A stretch of 64,000 nucleotides of DNA from Ilumatobacter coccineus YM16-304 (GTDB taxonomy: Bacteria; Actinomycetota; Acidimicrobiia; Acidimicrobiales; Ilumatobacteraceae), in assembly GCF_000348785.1 (NCBI RefSeq), contig NC_020520.1, positions 1,426,001 through 1,490,000 of the forward strand, written 5' to 3'. Below the pieces are notes generated by a model that did no database searches, was not told the DNA's origin, and worked only from the letters and a program-made list of their open reading frames with translations. Below are positions 18,692 through 27,724 of the stretch, piece after piece. The position numbers were made by a program, and so were the translations under genes. Within the stretch, counting starts at the first letter, position 1, and every line of letters begins with the position of its first letter.

Positions 18692-20170
18692 TCAGTCGGC
18701 GACGGAAACGGGGCGTGACGCGAGCCACTCCGCTTCGGCGCGGCCGAGCTCGGTGCTGGGTGGTCCGTCGATCCACGTCCAGAGTTCGGAGGCGATGCGG
18801 CGATAGTTGCCGGTCGCACCGAGCTCGCCGAGCAGCGCGTAGAGCCCGAGGTTGATCCGCTGGATGAACACGAACGCTCGGGGAACGGTCGCGTACTGGC
18901 TGATCGGGCTCGACCGGTCGAACGTGTGGCGCACCACCGAGTTGGCGTACTCGCGTGTCCAGGTCATCTCGGCGTCGGTGCGGACCGTGTCGTAGAAGAG
19001 CGAGAAGTACTCGCCGACCTCGTCGGTGTCGACCGGCGCGCCGGGTTGCAGCATGCCGATCTGCTCGAGGATGCGACGGAACTCGGGAGCGTCGTGATCG
19101 ACGGCGGCCGCCTTGACCATCGACCCGAACGTGTCGAGTTCGTCGTCGGTGAAGTGCTTCACCAGTCCGAAGTCGAGGAACGTGACGGTGCCGTCGTCGT
19201 GGAAGAGATAGTTGCCCGGATGCGGATCGCCGTTGAACGCGCCGAAGCGGTACAGCGACCGGAACACGAACCGGAAGATGATCTCGCCGACCCGATCGCG
19301 TGCAGCCTGATCCCACTGCAACATGTCGGCCCAGCGGTGCCCGTGCGCCAGTTCGGTGGTGAGCACGCGCTTGGTCGAGTAGTGGGGGACAACCTCGGGG
19401 ATGCGGATGAAGGGATGATCGCGATAGAAGTCGGCGAACAGTTGCTGGTTGGTGGCCTCGAGTTCGTAGTCGACCTCGTCGGCGAGGCGGATCTTGATCT
19501 CGTCGACCATCTCCGACGGGTCGAGCCCGCCGAAGCTCTGTTTGAGCAGCACACCGAGCATGTCGGCGTTGCGCAGATCGGAGGCGATCGCGTCACCCAC
19601 GCCGGGGTACTGGACCTTGACCGCCACGGCCCGCTCGACCGCGTCGCCGTCGGCGTCACGGCTGCGGATGATCGCCCGGTGCACCTGGCCGATCGATGCG
19701 GCGGCGATCGGCTCGTCGTCGAACTCGACGAACAGTTCGTCGATCGGCCTGCCCAGTTCGGCTTCGACCGTGGCACGGGCGAGGTCGGTCGACATCGGGG
19801 GTGCGTCGGACTGCAACTGTGCGAGTGCGAGACGCAACGGTTCGGGCAGTCCGTCGTCGAGGTAGCTGGCCATCTGGCCGAGCTTCATCAGCGCGCCCTT
19901 CATCTGGCCGAGCTCGGCGGCGACCTGCTCGGCGGTGCGGAACTCGCGCTCGCGGTCGAGTTCGTCACGCCGCTCCGCCGACGCGAACGTCTTGCGGGCC
20001 GCGGTGGAGGCGTAGGTGCCGCCGACCCTTGCGCCCATCCGTGCCAGCTTGGCGCTGCGCGCGAACCACGTGCGTTGCACCTGCTCCGAGGTGGCGAGCC
20101 GACGGGCCACCAGACCGGCACCGATCGCCACGCCGCCGACGATCAAGGTCTTCGTCATCGCGCCGCGCAT
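18692..20170 (-). CDS. ABC1/UbiB-family atypical kinase
   Basis: The protein has about 492 residues. It shows the family's KxGQ motif ('LMKLGQMASYLDDGLPEPLR', near residues 95-115), the Ala-rich nucleotide loop 'AAASIGQVHRA', catalytic Lys in 'AVAVKVQYPGV', and 'GDPHPGNYLF...FLDFGLVKHF'. UbiB/ADCK proteins are ATPases/kinases that support quinone or lipid metabolism. There is an N-terminal hydrophobic stretch. The ATG at 20170 overlaps the preceding hydrolase stop (TGATG), implying coupling; MTKTLIVGG at 20158 is an alternative start. The target lipid is unknown. Confidence 0.9.
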   Translation of the reverse strand: MRGAMTKTLIVGGVAIGAGLVARRLATSEQVQRTWFARSAKLARMGARVGGTYASTAARKTFASAERRDELDREREFRTAEQVAAELGQMKGALMKLGQMASYLDDGLPEPLRLALAQLQSDAPPMSTDLARATVEAELGRPIDELFVEFDDEPIAAASIGQVHRAIIRSRDADGDAVERAVAVKVQYPGVGDAIASDLRNADMLGVLLKQSFGGLDPSEMVDEIKIRLADEVDYELEATNQQLFADFYRDHPFIRIPEVVPHYSTKRVLTTELAHGHRWADMLQWDQAARDRVGEIIFRFVFRSLYRFGAFNGDPHPGNYLFHDDGTVTFLDFGLVKHFTDDELDTFGSMVKAAAVDHDAPEFRRILEQIGMLQPGAPVDTDEVGEYFSLFYDTVRTDAEMTWTREYANSVVRHTFDRSSPISQYATVPRAFVFIQRINLGLYALLGELGATGNYRRIASELWTWIDGPPSTELGRAEAEWLASRPVSVAD

Positions 20171-20943
20171 CACGAGAGTCTCGCCCGAACCGACTGCAAC
20201 GAGCGCAGGAGTGACGGAACGAACTGGTCGGCTTCGGCGACACAGGCGTCGTGGTCGCCGTCGATGCGGTACACGTCGGCATCGGAGATCAGCTCGAACA
20301 GGCGGGTCTGGCGCCGACGGCTCACGACCCGGTCGTGCATGGTGACGACGAGCGATGCCGGCACGTCGAGCGAACCGATCCAGTCTTCGGACGTGAAACT
20401 GCCGATCGCCTTGCCCGCTTCGAGCAGCATCCGCCAGTCGTGGCGGGAGGCCTCACGGATCGCCCACGGCTCCCACTGATCGGCCTTGCGGTTCAGGTAC
20501 AGCTGGTCGGTGAGCCACGAACGGGCCTGCTCGGGGGTGACGCGAGCGAGCGCGGCGAGCCCGGTGAGCCCGGCGAACCCCCAGCGCTCGACGCGTTCAC
20601 CGTTGAACACGGGAGCGGTGGCGCACAGCACGAGCCCGTCGACGCGCTCGGGATGGCGTCGCCAGGTGAGCTGGGCGATCGGGCCGCCCATCGAGTACCC
20701 GACGGCGATGAACCGCTCGACGCCGAGCGCATCGGCGACCAGCACCGCATCGTCGGCGCAGTCCTCGAGCCGGAACCGCTTCTTCGTGCGCAGGCCGCCA
20801 CCGTGCCCCCGGTGGTCGTACGCGATGACCCGATAGTGCTCGGCGAGCGCGTCGTAGCACTTGAACCAGTTGAGGTCGGCGGTGGCGGTCCACCCGTGGA
20901 GGAGGATGACGACCGGGCCGTCTCGACGACCGAAGTCGCGCAC
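20170..20943 (-). CDS. Alpha/beta hydrolase
   Basis: The protein has at least 257 residues. 'VVILLHGWTATADLNW' provides the oxyanion region, the nucleophile elbow is GYSMGG (Ser), and the catalytic His is in 'RIDGDHDACVAE'. It probably acts on an ester or lipid. The GTG at 20943 is the first canonical start, but the same frame continues upstream without a stop. That extension reads as an acidic leader followed by 'LPLGQLVEIGDLGTIGVRD', a typical first strand for this subfamily, back to a CTG that overlaps the greA stop codon at 21076-21078. The real N-terminus is therefore probably longer. It overlaps the ABC1 kinase gene downstream. Confidence 0.85.
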   Translation of the reverse strand: MRDFGRRDGPVVILLHGWTATADLNWFKCYDALAEHYRVIAYDHRGHGGGLRTKKRFRLEDCADDAVLVADALGVERFIAVGYSMGGPIAQLTWRRHPERVDGLVLCATAPVFNGERVERWGFAGLTGLAALARVTPEQARSWLTDQLYLNRKADQWEPWAIREASRHDWRMLLEAGKAIGSFTSEDWIGSLDVPASLVVTMHDRVVSRRRQTRLFELISDADVYRIDGDHDACVAEADQFVPSLLRSLQSVRARLS

Positions 20944-21074
20944 GCCGATCGTGCCGAGGTCGCCGATCTCGACCAGTTGCCCGAGCGGGAGGTCGGGGGT
21001 GACGACCTCGTCGTCGGGCGTGACCGGATCGTCGAGGTCGGAATCGGCCGTGCCGGCGTCGTCGACGTGTGCGT

Positions 21075-21524
21075 TCAGTGTGTTTCGACCTTCAGGACCT
21101 TGACGGTGAGCGATCCGTTGGGTGCGTCGTAGGTGACGACATCACCTTCGGATGCGCCGTCGAGTGCGGCGCCGAGCGGCGAGGTCGAGCTGATGACGTC
21201 GGCGTCGGGAGCGTCTTCCTCCATGTTGCCGATCATGTAGCGCTCGGCCATGTCGTCGGAATCGCCGTCGTACACGATGGTGTAGATCAGGCTGGCCTCG
21301 ACGATCTCGGCGTTCTCGAGCAGGTGCTCGAGTTGCCGGATGCGACCTTCCATGTGGCCCTGCTCGTCTTTCGCCGCGTGATAGCCGGCGTTCTCCTTGA
21401 GGTCGCCTTCTTCTCGGGCGACTTCGATCTTGTTGGCCACTTCGATGCGGCCACGGGTCGTGAGGTCGGTGAACTCGGCCTGCAATTTGTCGTAGGCCGA
21501 CTGGGAGAGCTGCGGGTTCGCCAT
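21075..21524 (-). CDS. greA: Transcription elongation factor GreA
   Basis: The 149-residue Gre factor has an N-terminal coiled coil with 'QAEFTDLTTRGRIEVANKIEVAREEGDLKENAGYHAAKDEQG', whose acidic tip (Glu/Asp before LKENAGYH) promotes RNA cleavage in backtracked polymerase. The C-terminal FKBP-like domain ends 'VKVLKVETH'. The insert 'NMEEDAPDADVISSTSPLG' matches actinobacterial GreA. TATCCT (minus strand, 21533-21538) lies 8 nt before the ATG. The stop overlaps a possible CTG start of the hydrolase gene. Confidence 0.95.
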   Translation of the reverse strand: MANPQLSQSAYDKLQAEFTDLTTRGRIEVANKIEVAREEGDLKENAGYHAAKDEQGHMEGRIRQLEHLLENAEIVEASLIYTIVYDGDSDDMAERYMIGNMEEDAPDADVISSTSPLGAALDGASEGDVVTYDAPNGSLTVKVLKVETH

Positions 21525-21603
21525 GAGTCGGGAGGATACTCAACAGTCATCGGGACCCGTCGGATGAGCCGAGGGTGCGTCGACCGACTTCTAGGCTGGT
21601 GTC

Positions 21604-23490
21604 GTGAACGATGCGGGTGAAGTCGGCGGTTCCGCGTCGTCGACCAACGGTTGGGAGCCTCCCACCGGCGACCCGATCGACGGCCCCGAACTCGCCGCGA
21701 CGCCCACTCGCGGTCGGCTCCTGGCCGGCATCGGCGTCGCGACCGCTGCCGCCGTGCTGGTCGGTGTGGCGGCGTACGGCTTGCTCGGGCTGGGCGACGA
21801 GTCGACCGCACCTGATGCGGCCACCTCGGCGGCGATCACCACCAGCACCACCGCCGAGACCGAGACGGAGACGTCGGTGCTGTCGCCGGTCGTGGCCACG
21901 TCCACGAGCACGTCGACGACCCGTCCGACCACCACCGAGGTGATCGACGAATCGGCGGCCGCCGACGAGATCGCCGACGTGGCCGACGACGACGGCTCCG
22001 AGGCCGCAGCGCCCGAACAGAGCGACGCCGACCCGGCTGTCGTGGCACGCCCCGTGCCGGTCGAGCCGCCCGACCCGCCGCCGGAAGCGCCGCCACCCCC
22101 GTGGGCGGCGACGCGTACGACCACGGTCGGCGGGCACGTGTCGACCGACGTCGGGTGCGCCACCGACACGTCGGCGGCAGCGATCGACGCGTTCCTCGCT
22201 CAGCGGGTGGGGCCCGTGCTGGGCTGGGACTACCAGCACGTGTACGACCTCGGCGGCGGTCGTCAACTCTGGCTGTTCCAAGACACCTTCGTCGACCAGT
22301 CGGGCACGGCACAGACGCTCGACAAGGCCAGCTTCGTGCACAACTCGGCCATGGTGCAGGACGGCGCCTGCTTCCGGCTGCTCCACCGCGGCACCCCGAG
22401 TCGGCCGACCCCGTTCGAGTTGGGCACGGGGACCACGACGTTGCAGACGTGGTTCTGGCCGATGGGCGGCGAGATGCACAACGGGCAGCTGTACGTCTTC
22501 TGGGCCGAGATGGTCAAAGACGTCGTCGACCCGCTCCCGCCCGACGGACTGGGTTGGCATCCGGTCGCGACACACATCGCCACGTACGACCCGGTCACCC
22601 TCGCCCGTCTCGACTTCCGCCGCGCGCCCAACTCGGGAGCCACGCCCATCTACGGCTACGCCGTGGCGAGCGACGACACCCACACCTACCTGTTCGGCAA
22701 CACGTTCGAGCAGAACATGACGCGCGAAGGCGGCTGGTTCAACGGCCCACACAGCGCCACGTTGATGTTCCTGGCGCGGGTGCCACGCGGACAGCTGTTC
22801 AGCGCTCCCGAGTACTGGCGCGTCGAAGGGTGGGATCGCAACCCCGCCGGAGCCCAACCGTTCCTCAAACGGCACTGGGCCGAGTTCCCGATGCAGCCGC
22901 GGTACATCGGCGGACAGTGGGCGGCGACGACGGCGGTCAACGGGTACTGGGGAGAGGAGTACGAAGTCGACGTCGCGCCCGCGCCATGGGGCCCCTGGAC
23001 CACCGTCGAGCGGCGAGCGCTGCTCCCGCGCGGTTTCGACCCGAAGATGAACACATATCACGCCCACTTGCACCCGTCGCTCGACGAGTTCGGCAACTTC
23101 GTCGTGTCGGTGTCGAACAACGCCCGCGACATGTTGCGCGACGCGTGGCCCAACCCGGCGCGCTACCGGCCCGTCGTCTTCACCTCGCTGTTCCAGACAC
23201 CGCCGCCGCCGACCACGACCACCACCACGACCACTACGACGACGACCACGACCACGTCGACCACGACGCTGCCGCCGACCACGACCCGTCCGTCGACGAC
23301 CACGACGACCAGCACGACCACGACGGTGCCGCCGACGACCGCGGCACCGACGACCGTGGCTGCGACGACGACCGTCGCGCCCACCACCACGACGGCGACC
23401 AGCACGACCAGTACGACCAGTACCGTGGCGCCGACCACCGTCGCTCCGAGCACCACGGCGGCGCCGCTCGACGCGGTCGACGACCCCTGA
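21604..23490 (+). CDS. Membrane-anchored exported protein with DUF4185-like beta-propeller and Thr-rich tail
   Basis: The protein has 628 residues. One transmembrane segment (about residues 36-60, 'LLAGIGVATAAAVLVGVAAYGLLGLG') follows a short cytoplasmic N-terminus. A Thr/Ser/Pro-rich spacer leads to a globular domain (about 175-520) with 'DYQHVYDLGGGRQLWLFQDTFVD', 'HNSAMVQDGACF' and a late 'MNTYHAHLHPSLDEFGNFVVSVSNN'. That resembles the DUF4185/GH43-like five-bladed propeller. The last 100 residues are almost only Thr/Pro/Ser/Ala. The GTG start has TAGGCT (21592-21597) 6 nt upstream. Possible glycan-binding or hydrolase role; no catalytic residue is assigned. Confidence 0.72.
   Translation: MNDAGEVGGSASSTNGWEPPTGDPIDGPELAATPTRGRLLAGIGVATAAAVLVGVAAYGLLGLGDESTAPDAATSAAITTSTTAETETETSVLSPVVATSTSTSTTRPTTTEVIDESAAADEIADVADDDGSEAAAPEQSDADPAVVARPVPVEPPDPPPEAPPPPWAATRTTTVGGHVSTDVGCATDTSAAAIDAFLAQRVGPVLGWDYQHVYDLGGGRQLWLFQDTFVDQSGTAQTLDKASFVHNSAMVQDGACFRLLHRGTPSRPTPFELGTGTTTLQTWFWPMGGEMHNGQLYVFWAEMVKDVVDPLPPDGLGWHPVATHIATYDPVTLARLDFRRAPNSGATPIYGYAVASDDTHTYLFGNTFEQNMTREGGWFNGPHSATLMFLARVPRGQLFSAPEYWRVEGWDRNPAGAQPFLKRHWAEFPMQPRYIGGQWAATTAVNGYWGEEYEVDVAPAPWGPWTTVERRALLPRGFDPKMNTYHAHLHPSLDEFGNFVVSVSNNARDMLRDAWPNPARYRPVVFTSLFQTPPPPTTTTTTTTTTTTTTTSTTTLPPTTTRPSTTTTTSTTTTVPPTTAAPTTVAATTTVAPTTTTATSTTSTTSTVAPTTVAPSTTAAPLDAVDDP
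23205..23475 (+). repeat. Low-complexity ACC/ACG tract encoding a Thr-rich tail
   Basis: Tandem ACC/ACG (Thr) codons, with interspersed CCG and GTC, cover the 3' end of the DUF4185-like gene. The tract is a candidate for replication slippage and for length variation between strains. Related tracts lie at about 54765-54860 and 58660-58735 in two other secreted-protein genes. Confidence 0.8.
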
Positions 23491-23539
23491 CCCGACGCAC
23501 TTCGTCGCGGCCGACTGCGCTCCCTAGGCTGTCGAACCT

Positions 23540-24532
23540 ATGGCGCACAACATTGCAGTGATCGGTGGCGACGGAATCGGCCCCGACGTGACAGCGGAAG
23601 CAATCAAGGTCATCGAGGCCGCCGGAGTCGAGATCTCGACGACCGACTTCGACCTCGGCGGACAGCGGTACCTCCGCGACGGTGAGATCCTCTCCGACGA
23701 GACACTCGATCAGCTCCGTGCGTTCGACTGCATCCTCCTCGGCGCCGTCGGCACGCCCGACGTGCCACCCGGCGTGATCGAGCGCGGCCTGCTGCTCAAG
23801 ATGCGCTTCGACCTCGACCTCTACATCAACCAGCGGCCCTTCGTCGGCACGGCCCCCGGTGGTTCCGAGCCCCACGACTTCGTCGTGATCCGCGAGAACA
23901 CCGAGGGTCCGTACGTGGGCGAAGGCGGGTCGTTGCGCACCGGCACGCCGCACGAGGTCGCCACGCAGGGATCGTTCAACACCCGTCACGGCGTCGAGCG
24001 GTGCATCCGCTACGCGTTCGAACTGGCGCAGAGCCGCCCCCGCAAGCACCTCACGCTCGTGCACAAGACCAACGTCCTGCAGTTCGCCGGGAGCCTGTGG
24101 GAGCGCACCTTCAACGAGGTCGCCGCCGAGTTCCCCGACGTCGACACCGCCTACAACCACGTCGACGCAGCCTGCATCTTCTTCGTCACCGACCCGCATC
24201 GCTACGACGTCATCGTCACCGACAACCTGTTCGGCGACATCCTCACCGACCTCGGCGGTGCCGTGTCGGGCGGGATCGGCTTGGCGTCGTCGGCCAACCT
24301 CAACCCCGACCGCACCGCGCCGTCGATGTTCGAACCGGTCCACGGCTCGGCCCCCGACATCGCCGGGCAGAACAAGGCCAACCCGACCGCAGCCATCCTG
24401 TCGGCAGCGCTGATGCTCGACTTCCTCGGCGAGACCGACGCCGCCGCCCGCATTCGCGCGGCGTGCGCCGAACCTGTCACTGGCAGCACCACAGACGTTG
24501 GTGACGCCATCGCTGCCCGCGTGCGAGGATAG
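23540..24532 (+). CDS. leuB: 3-isopropylmalate dehydrogenase
   Basis: This 330-residue beta-decarboxylating dehydrogenase starts '[13 protein letters not shown]'. It carries the substrate-binding '[18 protein letters not shown]', the metal/active-site block '[21 protein letters not shown]', and the NAD loop '[21 protein letters not shown]'. The [11 protein letters not shown] loop points to NAD use. It oxidises 3-isopropylmalate in leucine synthesis and could also act on 3-methylmalate in the citramalate route. TAGGCT lies 9 nt before the ATG. It is followed 4 bases later by ilvE. Confidence 0.93.
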   Translation: MAHNIAVIGGDGIGPDVTAEAIKVIEAAGVEISTTDFDLGGQRYLRDGEILSDETLDQLRAFDCILLGAVGTPDVPPGVIERGLLLKMRFDLDLYINQRPFVGTAPGGSEPHDFVVIRENTEGPYVGEGGSLRTGTPHEVATQGSFNTRHGVERCIRYAFELAQSRPRKHLTLVHKTNVLQFAGSLWERTFNEVAAEFPDVDTAYNHVDAACIFFVTDPHRYDVIVTDNLFGDILTDLGGAVSGGIGLASSANLNPDRTAPSMFEPVHGSAPDIAGQNKANPTAAILSAALMLDFLGETDAAARIRAACAEPVTGSTTDVGDAIAARVRG

Positions 24533-24536
24533 ATCC

Positions 24537-25454
24537 ATGCCCATCACACCCACCGACAAGATCTGGATGAACGGCGAGCTCGTCGACTGGGACAAGGCGC
24601 AGGTCCACGTCCTCACGCACGGCCTGCACTACGGCAGTGGCGTCTTCGAAGGCATCCGTGCCTACGAGACCGCCGAGGGGCCGGCGATCTTCCGGCTCAC
24701 CGAACACATCGAACGGCTCTTCAACTCGGCGAAGATCCTCGGCATGGAGATCCCGTACACGGTGCAGGAACTCATCGACGCGACCAAGGAAGTCGTGGCC
24801 GTCAACGGACTGCCGTCGTGCTACATCCGGCCGCTCGCCTATCTCGGATACGGCGAGATGGGGCTCAACACGCTGCCGTGCAAGGTCGACGTGTCGATCG
24901 CCTGCTGGCCGTGGGGCGCCTACCTCGGCGACGACGCCGTCACCAAGGGCGTGCGAATGAAGATCTCGTCGTGGACGCGCCACGACCACAACACGATGCC
25001 GCCCGCTGCCAAGACCACCGGCAACTACGTCAACTCGTCGCTCGCCAAGGTCGAAGCGCTCAAGGCCGGCTACGACGAGGCGATCATGCTCGCGCCGAAC
25101 GGCCTCATCGCCGAGTGCTCGGGTGAGAACATCTTCGTGGCTCGCAAGGGTCAACTCATCACGCCGCCGCTGTCGGCCGGTGCGCTCGAAGGCATCACCC
25201 AGAACACCGTGATGACGATCGCGAAGGATCTCGGTTTCGAAGCCGTCGTCGACAACATCGCGCGCAGCGACCTGTACATCGCCGAGGAGGCCTTCGTGTG
25301 TGGCACCGCGGCCGAGGTGAGTTCGGTCAATTCGGTCGACGACCGCTCGATCCCGTGCCCCGGTCCGATGACCAAGGCCATCGCCGAGACGTACATGAAC
25401 ACCGTCACCGGCAAGGACGATCGCTACAAGCACTGGAACGAACTGGCCGTCTGA
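24537..25454 (+). CDS. ilvE: Branched-chain amino-acid aminotransferase
   Basis: The 305-residue fold-type IV PLP enzyme has the early motif 'HYGSGVFEGIRAY', the Schiff-base Lys in 'AKTTGNYVNSSLAKVEA', and phosphate-binding 'LIAECSGENIFVA' and 'ITQNTVMTIA'. It performs the last transamination for Leu, Ile and Val. The ATG at 24537 lies 4 bases after the leuB stop, with GAGG from the leuB 3' end as a ribosome site, so the two are coupled. A 13-residue longer reading from 24498 is unlikely. A long hairpin follows 8 bases after the stop. Confidence 0.95.
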   Translation: MPITPTDKIWMNGELVDWDKAQVHVLTHGLHYGSGVFEGIRAYETAEGPAIFRLTEHIERLFNSAKILGMEIPYTVQELIDATKEVVAVNGLPSCYIRPLAYLGYGEMGLNTLPCKVDVSIACWPWGAYLGDDAVTKGVRMKISSWTRHDHNTMPPAAKTTGNYVNSSLAKVEALKAGYDEAIMLAPNGLIAECSGENIFVARKGQLITPPLSAGALEGITQNTVMTIAKDLGFEAVVDNIARSDLYIAEEAFVCGTAAEVSSVNSVDDRSIPCPGPMTKAIAETYMNTVTGKDDRYKHWNELAV

Positions 25455-25461
25455 AAACGAG

Positions 25462-25515
25462 GAGAGCCCCGGCGGCGCTGCCAGACCGAGGTCGGCGCAC
25501 CATTCCGGGGCTCTC
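25462..25515 (+). terminator. Long hairpin after ilvE
   Basis: GAGAGCCCCGG (25462-25472) and CCGGGGCTCTC (25505-25515) form a perfect 11-bp stem around a 32-nt loop that can fold further. It begins 8 bases after the ilvE stop and has no U-tract. A factor-independent terminator or mRNA-stabilising hairpin is likely. Confidence 0.6.
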
Positions 25516-26013
25516 AGGTGGGACGTATCCACCATCGATCGTTCTTCGGGCGTTAGCCTTCATCTCGACCTGTTCACATCGCCCGTCTCGCTTCCCCAAG
25601 GGGTCGCGCGGCGGGCGATGTCCGTTTGTCGGCACTGGTTCACGCTGACCCGGTTGCCCGTGTCGTTGCTCCTGGCGCCGACCCGAAACGTCGCTTCGTC
25701 AGCCAGTTGGGGTGGCATCGGTTGCTTCGTTTCTGGCTTCTTCGTCCCTGCTCCGACTCCGCTGCGGCTGGCGAACCAGCCGTGCGCTCTTCGGAACAAG
25801 AACCAGTCAACTCCCCACAAAAGCCCAGGTCAAGAGGTATCTCGCAAGACACAGGGTTCTCCACAGAACTTTTTGGTTCTCCCCAGGAGTACACCTGTCG
25901 TCCACCGACTGTCCACCACGTCGAGCCCACTGCACACAGGGTCGTGCACATCTTGCAAGCGTGTGATTAGCGCCGGCGGGCGTTTCGACGGTTCGGAACG
26001 GGGTCGTTTCGGG
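25516..26013. other. Non-coding gap with DnaA-box-like cluster
   Basis: I find no convincing gene in this ~500 bp: reading frames on both strands lack the third-position GC bias of the neighbours and resemble no family I know. Notable content lies at 25857-25917. TTCTCCACA (25857-25865) is one mismatch from TTATCCACA; TTCTCCCCA (25877-25885) and CTGTCCACC (25909-25917) are two-mismatch forms; AT-rich AACTTTTTGG lies between them. GTTCT-CCAC-AGAAC followed by five T is also a small terminator-like hairpin. No tmRNA, RNase P or SRP consensus was recognised. Confidence 0.5.
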
Positions 26014-26026
26014 CAGACTTGACGTC

Positions 26027-27631
26027 ATGCGACTCGTCGAAGTGTTCGACACGACCCTCCGCGACGGCCTGCAGGTCGAAGGCGTGACCGCCACGGTCGA
26101 CGACAAGCTGCGGATCGCCGAGCAGCTCGACCACCTCGGTGTGCACTACATCGAAGGTGGTTGGCCCGGAGCGAATCCGAAAGACATCGAGTTCTTCGCC
26201 CGAGCGCAGACCGAGCTGTCGCTCTCGACGTCGACGTTGGTGGCCTTCGGTTCGACCCGCCGGCCACGGGGCAAGACCGACGACGACGCCACGCTTCGCA
26301 ACCTGCTCGAGGCCAACACCTCGGCGGTCTGCATCGTGGCGAAGAGCGCCGAGTACCACGTGGTCGAAGCGTTGCAGACCACCCTCGACGAAGGCGCGGC
26401 GATGATCGCCGACTCCGTCGAGTTCCTCCGATCGGCCGGACGCACGGTGCTGGTCGACATGGAGCACTTCTTCGACGGCTACAAGCAGAATCCCGAGTTC
26501 TCGCTGCGGGCGATCGAGGCCGCCGTCGTCCAGGGCGCGAGTCACCTCGTGCTGTGCGACACCAACGGTGGCACGCTCCCGCACGAGGTCGCCCGGATCG
26601 TGGCCGACGTCAAGTCGCACGTGGGCGACGACGCGATCATCGGCATCCACTGTCACGACGACACCGGGTGCGCCGTGGCCAACTCGATCGCCGCGGTCGA
26701 GGCCGGGGCCGGTCACATCCAGGGCACCCTCAACGGGTTGGGTGAGCGCACCGGCAACACGAACCTCACCACCGTCATCCCGAACCTGCAGCTCAAGATG
26801 GGCTACACGTGCCTGCCCGATGGTCGCATCGAGCGGCTCACCGCCGTGAGCCATCACGTCGCCGAGACGCTCAATCGAGCGGTCGACCCGCAGGCCCCGT
26901 ACGTCGGGTCGTCGGCGTTCGCCCACAAGGCGGGGCTGCACGTGTCGGCGATCGCCCGGGCCAAAGACGCCTACGAGCACGTCGCGCCCGAGGCGGTCGG
27001 CAACGGCACCCGGTTCGTGGTGTCGGAGATGGCCGGCCGAGCGACCATCCAGATGAAGGCCGACGAGATCGGCATCGACATCGACGGACAGCAGATCAAC
27101 CAGGTCATCGACGACCTCAAGCGACTCGAACACGAGGGCTACCAGTTCGAAGCCGCCGACGCGTCGCTCGAGTTGCTCATGCGGCGAGCGGTCGGCTCGG
27201 TGCCCGAGTTCTTCCGCGTCGAGTCGATGCGGGTCATCACCGACGAACTGCCCGGAGGTATCGCTGGGGGAGCGTTCAGCACCGAGGCCACGGTCAAGGT
27301 GTGGGTCGGCCCCAACGGTCCCGACGGCGACGACGCCGAGCGGCACGTGTCGATCGCCGAGGGCAACGGTCCGGTCAACGCGATCGACGGTGCGCTGCGC
27401 AAGGCCATCGAGCGGGCGGTCCCGCGGGTCGCCGGTATCCACCTCACCGACTACAAGGTCCGGATCCTCGACGGCGGGAGCGCCACCGGTGCCACCACAC
27501 GCGTGCTGCTGTCGGCGACCGACGGCACCCGTGACTGGACCACCATCGGCGTGAGCCCGAACATCATCGAAGCCTCGTGGCGAGCGCTCGAAGACAGCCT
27601 CGTCTACGGATTGTTGCCTCGCGAGTCCTGA
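26027..27631 (+). CDS. cimA: (R)-citramalate synthase
   Basis: The 534-residue DRE-TIM metallolyase has the N-terminal 'FDTTLRDGLQVEGV' (catalytic Arg-Asp), 'YIEGGWPGANPKDIEFF', and metal ligands in 'GIHCHDDTGCAVANSIAAVEAGAGHIQGTLNGLGERTGN'. A LeuA-type C-terminal regulatory domain follows from about residue 390. The 'GGWPGANPKD' signature and length separate CimA from LeuA. It condenses pyruvate and acetyl-CoA to citramalate, giving threonine-independent 2-oxobutyrate for isoleucine. CAGACT (26014-26019) lies 7 nt before the ATG. Confidence 0.9.
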   Translation: MRLVEVFDTTLRDGLQVEGVTATVDDKLRIAEQLDHLGVHYIEGGWPGANPKDIEFFARAQTELSLSTSTLVAFGSTRRPRGKTDDDATLRNLLEANTSAVCIVAKSAEYHVVEALQTTLDEGAAMIADSVEFLRSAGRTVLVDMEHFFDGYKQNPEFSLRAIEAAVVQGASHLVLCDTNGGTLPHEVARIVADVKSHVGDDAIIGIHCHDDTGCAVANSIAAVEAGAGHIQGTLNGLGERTGNTNLTTVIPNLQLKMGYTCLPDGRIERLTAVSHHVAETLNRAVDPQAPYVGSSAFAHKAGLHVSAIARAKDAYEHVAPEAVGNGTRFVVSEMAGRATIQMKADEIGIDIDGQQINQVIDDLKRLEHEGYQFEAADASLELLMRRAVGSVPEFFRVESMRVITDELPGGIAGGAFSTEATVKVWVGPNGPDGDDAERHVSIAEGNGPVNAIDGALRKAIERAVPRVAGIHLTDYKVRILDGGSATGATTRVLLSATDGTRDWTTIGVSPNIIEASWRALEDSLVYGLLPRES

Positions 27632-27724
27632 TCCGTCGGAGCCGCGCCCCTGGTTGTGGCGGTACTCCCGACTTTTTCTTCGTGAGGAGCCTTTTCGACC
27701 CCTCAGAAGTGTAAGGATGTTCTG

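Noticed and set aside
23205-23475. CRISPR-like array in the ACC/ACG region
   Set aside because: Repeats are codon-sized and in frame with a Thr-rich tail; there are no spacers of constant length.
25857-25917. Chromosomal replication origin
   Set aside because: The boxes are degenerate and no dnaA, dnaN, recF or gyrB lies nearby, so I keep it only as a low-confidence finding, not as an origin.
25455-26026. tmRNA, RNase P RNA or SRP RNA in the gap
   Set aside because: I looked for the conserved tmRNA ends, the RNase P GAGGAAAGTCC block and the SRP loop on both strands and saw none.
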